NCBI GenBank assembly: GCA_963678705.1
Contig: OY783210.1
Location: forward strand, 14,943,331 to 15,007,330
Direction of reading: 5' to 3'
Length of the DNA: 64,000 bases
Source: Panorpa germanica
Taxonomy: Eukaryota; Arthropoda; Insecta; Mecoptera; Panorpidae
The position numbers and the translations under genes are program-made. Positions 59,701 through 64,000 of the stretch are shown here, in pieces (the stretch's first letter is position 1; every line of letters starts with the position of its first letter). A model generated the notes under the pieces. That model did not search any database. It saw only the letters and a program-made list of their open reading frames with translations, and was not told the DNA's origin.

Positions 59701-62700
59701 CAAATTATTATTATTTATTGTAAATATATTATAAATGTTATACTATAGAGACAACAACATAGGGATATTTACTGTGATAAACTGTGATTCAAAAGCATAT
59801 TACTTTTTCATATTTGTTTTCTATTATATTCAAAATTTAAATTAAATTAACTTAGAAATAGAACTGCAGTGTTGCCACATCATATGTGGTTGAAACCTGA
59901 AAAATAAAACTTTATTAAAAATCAGAATATTAGAACTGAAAGTAGAAATGTTATTACGCAGTAAACATAAAACAAAAATATTATAAATGTACAATTTAAA
60001 ATAACATTAACATATACAATACCATAATGCTTATGTAATATTTACTTTATTAAAATACGTCTCGTATTATAAAATTTAGGAGCAAAACATTGAAACAAAA
60101 TAACATAAATTATCACTAGACAGAATTAAATTGGAATGAGTGCTAAAAGGTACACTATGTATGTATTGTATGTTAATATTGATAATGAAGTTATAGTGAA
60201 TATGCAACTTGAAGTTCAGTTTTTATTTGCCAATATTAAAAAATAAATTAATATCATCCCAGTAAACATTTTGGAGTAAATTCTACTTAATTTCTATTAC
60301 ATATCATGAATTTTTTGTCTGGAACGTGTTCGTTTTCTATTCAGTCGTTCATAGGAAAGGCCCTTTTTATGAGCTACAGACATTGCAACGACGGTTCACT
60401 GCTGAATTAAAAGCGGAGTCGGTTTATGATTTATGACCGGAGTTATAAACTTGAAACTAGCAGGGGTATAAAACTTAATTGAATTCTACATTTTAGAGTC
60501 TGCAAAATATAAATATTTAAATGAAGAAATAAATAGATGTAATCTTTAGTATGGATCGTGATTTTTTTAATGAATATTATTGATCTTCAACAATACTCGT
60601 TATATTAGTTTTTTACATTGTTTTGTTGATTCAAAAATCCACGATCGGCAGGTCTGCGTTAGGTTTAAAACCTCTGTCTTAGCATCGTATAAGTCATAAA
60701 CTTTACACTAGCAAGGATGGCAGGGGTATAAAACTTAATGGAATTTTACTTTTTAAAGTCTGCAAAATATAAATATTTAAATGAAGAAATAAATAGATGT
60801 AATCTTTAGTACGGATCGTGATTTTTTTAATGAATATTATTCATCTTCAACAATACTCGTTATATTAGTTTTTTACATTGTTTTGGTGATTCAAAAATCC
60901 ACGATCGGCAGGTCTGCGTTAGGTTTAAAACCTCTGTCTTACCATCGCTAGGTACTATCTTCGTTTATATACATTCTATTCGGGGATTGAGGGAGATAGC
61001 GTCTGCCTATTACCGTTAAAGAAATATTTGTTGAAAAAGGATAGCATATACTTTAAACATCTGTACAGAACGAAATATTATACAAGTATACAAGTGTAGC
61101 GGTGAAAAATATATTTTATTTGTCTAACGCATCTCGTTTCTCTCTCACTTTAAAATAAATGAAATGAATGTGAATTTAAAAAAAATATATCCATGTGGGA
61201 AAGAAACAGAAATACTTAATGAATGATGTTGGAAAAAGAAAGAATATTATTATGAAAAACTAACACAAAATCTGTGGCAGGTAGAGAACTTGTAAAGCGT
61301 TAGAATAGAATTGTACGAGTGACTCGAACTTCACCAAATAGGGCACTTCACCAAATTGTTTACTGGGTATAGTAATAATACAGTATCTGAAAAAGCACCA
61401 GCATCTTTTGGATCTCGTCCCAATTATTAGGAAAAGATCGTGACAAGTTGGAGAAAGGCAGCAAAAACAATCCCGGCAATTAATAATATTAATGTTTTAA
61501 ACTAATTGTTCTGTCACGCTTGCAAGGAATGGTAAATGTTCTATATAACCTCTATTCTTTCAGCGCTTTCAATGGATACTTCTATTTCTTGTCTTCACGC
61601 TTACATACACTTATTTATTAAACTTAAAATACTTATAATATATTATTTATTTATGCTTACGTTGATTAGAAAAGAATTTATCGAAAGATTTGGAGTTATG
61701 GTCGCGTTTATGGCAACCCACAGTGGTTTAACAAGATGGCAAAATCTATGTACGGATGAACCAAAATTAGAACCAGAGGATCCAGAACCAGAAGAAGAGG
61801 TAACGACGGAAAAACCGACACTGGAAGATGACATACCTAGAAGATTTAATGGATACGATCCTTCTGGGTAAGTAAAATATTCTCTGATTTGATAATTTGA
61901 TCACAATATACTAAACAAATTTTTCCAGTCATGATTTCAGCAAACTTTATAAGAGAGCCATTGACGAAATTTGGTACAAAAGGGCTGTGGAACAATATAT
62001 TTTAGATCCAGGAAGCTATGTTTATTCGGTTCCATTCGAATCTGGTAATATATTAAACAATCTACTTTGGAATGGGCTTGTGTCCTCATTTTTTAGTTGT
62101 CGATTTTTCAATTGTTGATTGAAATTGATGTTAATAAATGTGTATTGGCGTGTCTATTTTATTAAATATCTAAATATTGACGGAGATATAGCAATTAAAA
62201 GTTTAAATTATAGTTTTAGCGCTAGAAATGGTCGGCCATATTTTTATGACTTGAAATGCATTTTAACGTCAGTTATTTGTTGAGTAGGTCAGTGCTGTGA
62301 TAATGTTTTGTAGCTGTTGGTAGTCAAATAATCAAGTCAAGTCAAAGAATAATAGGTTTTTATTTTATTTAACCCTGCTAAGGCAGACATAATATTGGAA
62401 TTTTATTGTTCCTTGAAATATTTGTAAATAATATTTGATATTTTGATATATAAATACATATAGCAGAGATTTATGAGCTGTAAGGTTGGCAGCGATTGTG
62501 ATGTCACATGCATTTGGAATTTGTACAACGTTGAATCCCTTTAATAATTAAAGAGACAAAATGACTTTTTTAATTGTTAATATCTCTTAACATATAAGGA
62601 GTTATTAAAAAATAATTGAACATTTGAGGTTCTAGTAACCCACTTTATCAATATATAGTACACTTTTATAGAAATTAAGACACAGGACACAAGCCCATTA

Positions 62701-63628
62701 TAGGATAATATTTGAATAAGGTTGTATGCCAAATTAAATTAATTAGGTGACAGAAATGACACTTTGGTAACGGCAAGCAGCGCTGTGTATCATTCAGAAG
62801 GAGAAAACAAAGCACCAGCAGCGGTTGTTGGATTCCAATTTCATCACTCAGCTTTAGCAGCGGTCTTCAAAAATATTACTTCAACGGTAAGAAGTATATT
62901 CTTCATTTTATCAATTATACTAGTTGCCCAATTTTCACATTTGGTTAACTAAACATCGGATGCCTTATTTCCAGTGTGGAGAGTCAGTCAACTGTGCCAA
63001 AACGTGTACCTCAGAAGATCTAGATTGCTATATCCTAGACAACAACGGCTACGTTATGGCAAGTGAAACTCCTGCTGATACTGGACGATTCTTTGGAGAA
63101 GTTCGAACCCAGTTGATGCATCGATTGATCGTCGAGAGAGTTTATAGACCCATTCAAATTGTGGATTACCAAGCTGTTTGTTTCAGACCAAAATCACAAA
63201 AGGATGCTACAAATTTTGGAAATATTTTAAGAACTGTAAGTTTGACTTTCTTAATTAAAAATTAAATGGATTTCTCATGGGACTTAGAAACAATTTTATT
63301 ACATGTTTGTTTCGTTAAAACTAATTTAATATCTGACTTTATTGTCTCACTCCAGTCTACTACATTTTGTTGAAATGATTTTCGAATCTAAAAGCATTTT
63401 TCATGATCTTTCTTGCCCACTTTCCGTTCTCTCGGAAGACTAAGTAAAAGCGTTTTCCACTAATAATAAGTTAATATAGTAAAGAAATATAATATAATGT
63501 TTTATTTTTGCAGCCTTTAACATATTTATGGAGAACTCTTCGATTATTCTTTAGTTCAATATTTTGGTACTTTGTCCAAATTTTTGCTCATCCAACAGAA
63601 GCGTACGGATTCCCCAACCAAGAAGAAG
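44604..63628 (+). CDS. Voltage-gated calcium channel alpha2/delta subunit, gene 2 (3' end beyond window)
   Basis: A paralogue of gene 1 with the same predicted role. The exons I join are 44604-44713, 45869-45950, 46460-46564, 46637-46904, 46988-47119, 47257-47516, 48916-49052, 49431-49606, 49853-49989, 51558-51698, 52991-53071, 53221-53277, 55306-55386, 55455-55529, 55598-55702, 55767-55838, 55917-56119, 56341-56480, 56873-56923, 58961-59054, 61670-61867, 61929-62044, 62747-62886, 62975-63235 and 63514-63628. That is 3,337 nt, or 1,112 codons plus one base, in frame throughout; the last exon ends in phase 1 and about one-sixth of the protein is missing. MIDAS: D267-x-S269-x-S271, with D375 in I-T-D-G. 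Differences from gene 1 are extra introns, an extra 57-nt exon, an insertion before VWA_N, a Glu/Pro-rich linker (about 864-891), and larger introns filled with families A and B. The start ATG heads a hydrophobic signal segment. Neither product is interrupted, so both genes look functional. Confidence 0.92.
45100..45290 (+). repeat. Family A right-half fragment (gene 2 intron 1)
   Basis: AACGTTGTATCCCTTTAATAATT, TTGTTAATATCTCCTAAGAT, and TTTAGTACAGTTTTATAGAAATT towards a diverged end, GGTTCACAAGCTCG. The left half is absent. Confidence 0.65.
46637..47119 (+). CDS. Gene 2 coding exons 4-5: VWA_N region with insertion
   Basis: Exons 46637-46904 and 46988-47119. Exon 4 corresponds to gene 1 exons 4 and 5 together (their intron is absent) and carries an extra acidic/Pro segment around [10 protein letters not shown]. 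It then returns to the conserved [10 protein letters not shown] and S-A-V-H-V-P-T. Exon 5 has [15 protein letters not shown]. Confidence 0.88.
47257..47516 (+). CDS. Gene 2 coding exon 6: VWA domain with MIDAS
   Basis: It contains V-L-V-D-N-S-G-S-M (D267, S269, S271), T-S-N-D-F-V-N-V and V-P-C-F. It stops at L-V-Q before gtgagt, at a place where gene 1 continues without an intron. Exon 7 at 48916 resumes A-N-L-A-N-I-R-E. Confidence 0.92.
47892..48732 (-). mobile_element. Family B element, 841 bp, reverse (gene 2 intron 6)
   Basis: It starts CCCAGTAAACAATTTGGTG and ends CTCCAAAATGTTTACTGGG. It lacks the internal tandem duplication seen at 60,258. No transposase frame. It makes up most of the 1.4-kb intron 6. 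Confidence 0.88.
48916..49989 (+). CDS. Gene 2 coding exons 7-9: end of VWA domain
   Basis: Exons 48916-49052, 49431-49606 and 49853-49989. They encode [28 protein letters not shown] and M-A-R-P-L-V-L, block for block with gene 1 exons 7-9. Junctions are AG|A (phase 2) and G|GT (phase 1). Confidence 0.9.
50714..51345 (+). repeat. Family A element, full length (gene 2 intron 9)
   Basis: The left end is AATGTGCTTGTGTCCTCATT and the right end is AGGACACAAGCCCATT. The termini pair over about 15 bp. There is no open frame longer than chance. It occupies 0.63 kb of the 1.57-kb intron 9. Confidence 0.88.
51558..53071 (+). CDS. Gene 2 coding exons 10-11: start of Cache region
   Basis: Exons 51558-51698 (47 codons, the same length as gene 1 exon 10) and 52991-53071 (27 codons). 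Exon 11 gives [15 protein letters not shown], matching [13 protein letters not shown] in gene 1. Both are phase 0 at each end. Confidence 0.87.
53221..53277 (+). CDS. Gene 2 exon 12: in-frame 57-nt cassette exon
   Basis: Nineteen codons ([19 protein letters not shown]) with a good acceptor (tttttaacag) and donor (gtactc), phase 0 on both sides. Gene 1 has no counterpart: its sequence runs straight from F-D-K-K-T-N to A-N-L-L-G. Skipping it in gene 2 would leave [11 protein letters not shown], which resembles gene 1 and vertebrate alpha2delta-3, so it may be alternatively spliced. Confidence 0.75.
53573..53945 (+). repeat. Family A element, diverged and 3'-truncated (gene 2 intron 12)
   Basis: It starts ATTGGGCTTGTGTACTCATT and keeps TGACGGAGATATAGCAATTT and TTTTAGCGCTAGAAATG. 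After ATTTATGACGTAACATGTC it diverges, ending near AAAAAATAATTGGATATTTG. Confidence 0.7.
54300..54605 (-). mobile_element. Possible antisense LINE fragment (gene 2 intron 12)
   Basis: A pyrimidine-rich block on the plus strand; its complement is rich in Lys/Arg/Glu-type codons (AGAGAAAAAGGAAAAGTAG) like the LINE ORF at 1,061. I cannot align it convincingly to either LINE copy, so this is a compositional call only. Confidence 0.3.
55306..55702 (+). CDS. Gene 2 coding exons 13-15: Cache fold
   Basis: Exons 55306-55386, 55455-55529 and 55598-55702. They encode [37 protein letters not shown] and N-Y-N-S-V-D-M. The last two exons have the same lengths (75 and 105 nt) as gene 1 exons 12 and 13. 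Confidence 0.92.
55767..56923 (+). CDS. Gene 2 coding exons 16-19: middle alpha2 region
   Basis: Exons 55767-55838, 55917-56119, 56341-56480 and 56873-56923. Conserved points are [15 protein letters not shown] (split TG|G, as in gene 1), E-L-L-Y-F-L-E-R and Q-P-G-W-R-W. The small exon 19 (51 nt) ends in phase 1 and joins exon 20 to read Y-F-C-D-R-N-L. Compared with gene 1, the introns inside exons 14/15 and 16 are placed differently. Confidence 0.85.
56924..58266. other. Gene 2 intron 19, left part: nothing recognised
   Basis: AT-rich intron sequence. The antisense open frame at 57,562-57,789 has no recognisable domain. Confidence 0.35.
58267..58838 (+). repeat. Family A element, right end clipped (gene 2 intron 19)
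   Basis: It starts AATGGGCCTGTGTCCTCATT, holds all inner landmarks and ends at GTACACTTTTATCTCCCATT. The final terminal repeat is replaced by flanking DNA. Confidence 0.85.
58961..59054 (+). CDS. Gene 2 coding exon 20
   Basis: It begins in phase 1 (T|GC, Cys) and encodes [14 protein letters not shown], equivalent to [13 protein letters not shown] in gene 1. It ends AAA GG in phase 2 before gtaagt. The following intron is 2.6 kb because of the family B insertion. Confidence 0.87.
60258..61367 (+). mobile_element. Family B element, 1.1-kb long form (gene 2 intron 20)
   Basis: The left end is CCCAGTAAACATTTTGGAG and the right end CACCAAATTGTTTACTGGG. Two direct copies of a unit of about 245 bp occur near 60,440-60,690 and 60,691-60,950, as at 6,961-7,465. 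The right third contains AGAACTTGTAAAGCGTTAG and the subterminal CTTCACCAAATAGGGCACTT. No transposase. This is the most complete copy and the best reference for the family. Confidence 0.9.
61670..62044 (+). CDS. Gene 2 coding exons 21-22, with Glu/Pro-rich linker
   Basis: Exons 61670-61867 and 61929-62044 (61-nt intron). Exon 21 has [11 protein letters not shown], matching M-S-G-L-T-R-W-Q in gene 1. A linker of about 28 residues rich in Glu, Pro and Thr ([16 protein letters not shown]) follows, which gene 1 lacks. Exon 22 resumes I-W-Y-K-R-A-V and Y-V-Y-S-V-P-F. The acceptor of exon 21 (cgttgattag) is weak, but the frame and the homology support it. Confidence 0.85.
62071..62699 (+). repeat. 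Family A element, full length, 629 bp (gene 2 intron 22)
   Basis: The left end is AATGGGCTTGTGTCCTCATT and the right end ACAGGACACAAGCCCATT. It starts 26 nt after the donor of exon 22 and ends 47 nt before the acceptor of exon 23, so it makes up nearly the whole intron. It is the best-preserved copy. No clear target duplication is visible. Confidence 0.92.
62747..63628 (+). CDS. Gene 2 coding exons 23-25
   Basis: Exons 62747-62886, 62975-63235 and 63514-63628. They encode [15 protein letters not shown], a Cys cluster ([11 protein letters not shown]), [20 protein letters not shown], and [10 protein letters not shown]. Exon 25 ends E-E|G, exactly as gene 1 exon 21 does. The exons matching gene 1 exons 22-23 must lie beyond 64,000. 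Confidence 0.9.
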
Positions 63629-63817
63629 GTATGTTTTTCACTTAAATTCTTCTTCTTATTTATTGTAAAACTTATTCTAATTAAATTTTAATGAAAGTCT
63701 ACATGAAAACACATAAGACATAAAAATTATATTTCTTTATTCTAAATAATTAAACCTCAATCATTCAATTAGTGTTATTATAATTCGAGGGTTGTTCGAA
63801 AAGTACTACAGATTCAA

Positions 63818-63877
63818 CCCAGTAAACAATTTGGTGAAGAGTCCTGTTTTGTGACGTTTCTATCACTATTGCACTTC
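63818..63877 (-). mobile_element. Family B end fragment interrupted by family A
   Basis: CCCAGTAAACAATTTGGTG followed by TTTTGTGACGTTTCTATCAC, the inverse of the right end of the short family B element at 15,640-15,892. It is cut at 63,877 by the start of a family A copy. Confidence 0.75.
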
Positions 63878-64000
63878 AATGGGCTTGTGTCCTCATTTTT
63901 TAGTGGTCCAATTTTCAATTGTTGATTGAAATTGATGTTAATAAATGTGTATTGGCGTGTCTATTTTATTAAATATCTAAATATTGACGGAGATATAGTA
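63878..64000 (+). repeat. Family A element cut by the window edge
   Basis: AATGGGCTTGTGTCCTCATT, then the usual family A left half (GTGTATTGGCGTGTCTATTT, ATTGACGGAGATATAG) up to the end of the window. Confidence 0.88.

Noticed and set aside
1-64000. CRISPR arrays, operons, phage or bacterial elements
   Set aside because: Spliced genes, LINE and hAT-type elements and base composition show animal nuclear DNA; no regularly spaced short repeats were seen.

Overview
The window is AT-rich, intron-rich arthropod DNA, almost certainly insect. It is dominated by two neighbouring genes on the plus strand, both encoding voltage-gated calcium-channel alpha2/delta subunits of the alpha2delta-3 / straightjacket type. 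Gene 1 is complete: 23 coding exons between 28,672 and 40,457, giving 1,249 aa, with a poly(A) signal at 40,556. Gene 2 starts at 44,604 and runs off the right edge; 25 coding exons, about 1,112 codons, are visible up to 63,628. I joined the exons by hand using GT/AG sites and frame. Reading frame is unbroken across every junction, and the two genes support each other because their products align from end to end.

The most unexpected feature is at 36,986-37,072. An intact selenocysteine tRNA gene (anticodon TCA, long variable arm, 87 nt) lies antisense in intron 12 of gene 1. It has its own TATA box, a possible upstream PSE-like element and a T5 terminator. Many insect lineages are known to have lost this gene, so it indicates that selenoprotein decoding is probably kept here and argues against Lepidoptera, Hymenoptera and Tribolium-like beetles.

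Layout. 1-28.6 kb holds no convincing host coding gene. It contains a 5'-truncated non-LTR retrotransposon with a 12-bp target-site duplication (1,061-1,813), several non-autonomous inverted-repeat elements, a nearly perfect 0.6-kb palindrome (26,097-26,716), a smaller foldback (22,015-22,286) and a CpG-rich patch (22,980-23,075) that may be an upstream promoter or 5' exon. 28.6-40.6 kb is gene 1, whose introns hold the tRNA-Sec gene, an antisense copy of the same LINE family, a hAT-type element with an exact 8-bp duplication, and foldback elements. 40.6-44.6 kb is a repeat-filled intergenic spacer. 44.6-64 kb is gene 2, with larger introns inflated by two repeat families.

Repeat family names are local to this report. 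Family A is about 629 bp, with ends AATGGGCTTGTGTCC. Family B is 0.25-1.1 kb, with ends CCCAGTAAACA. Family C is a dispersed repeat of about 0.65 kb. Family D is a dispersed repeat of about 0.27 kb. E and F are small foldbacks. Family A is the most abundant, with roughly a dozen copies or fragments. Every intact family A copy from 42.7 kb rightwards is in the plus orientation, the same as gene 2.

Both proteins should be secreted, GPI-anchored or membrane-tethered extracellular subunits that traffic Cav channels to presynaptic membranes. Both keep the metal-binding MIDAS motif. No clearly new multi-gene system was found.
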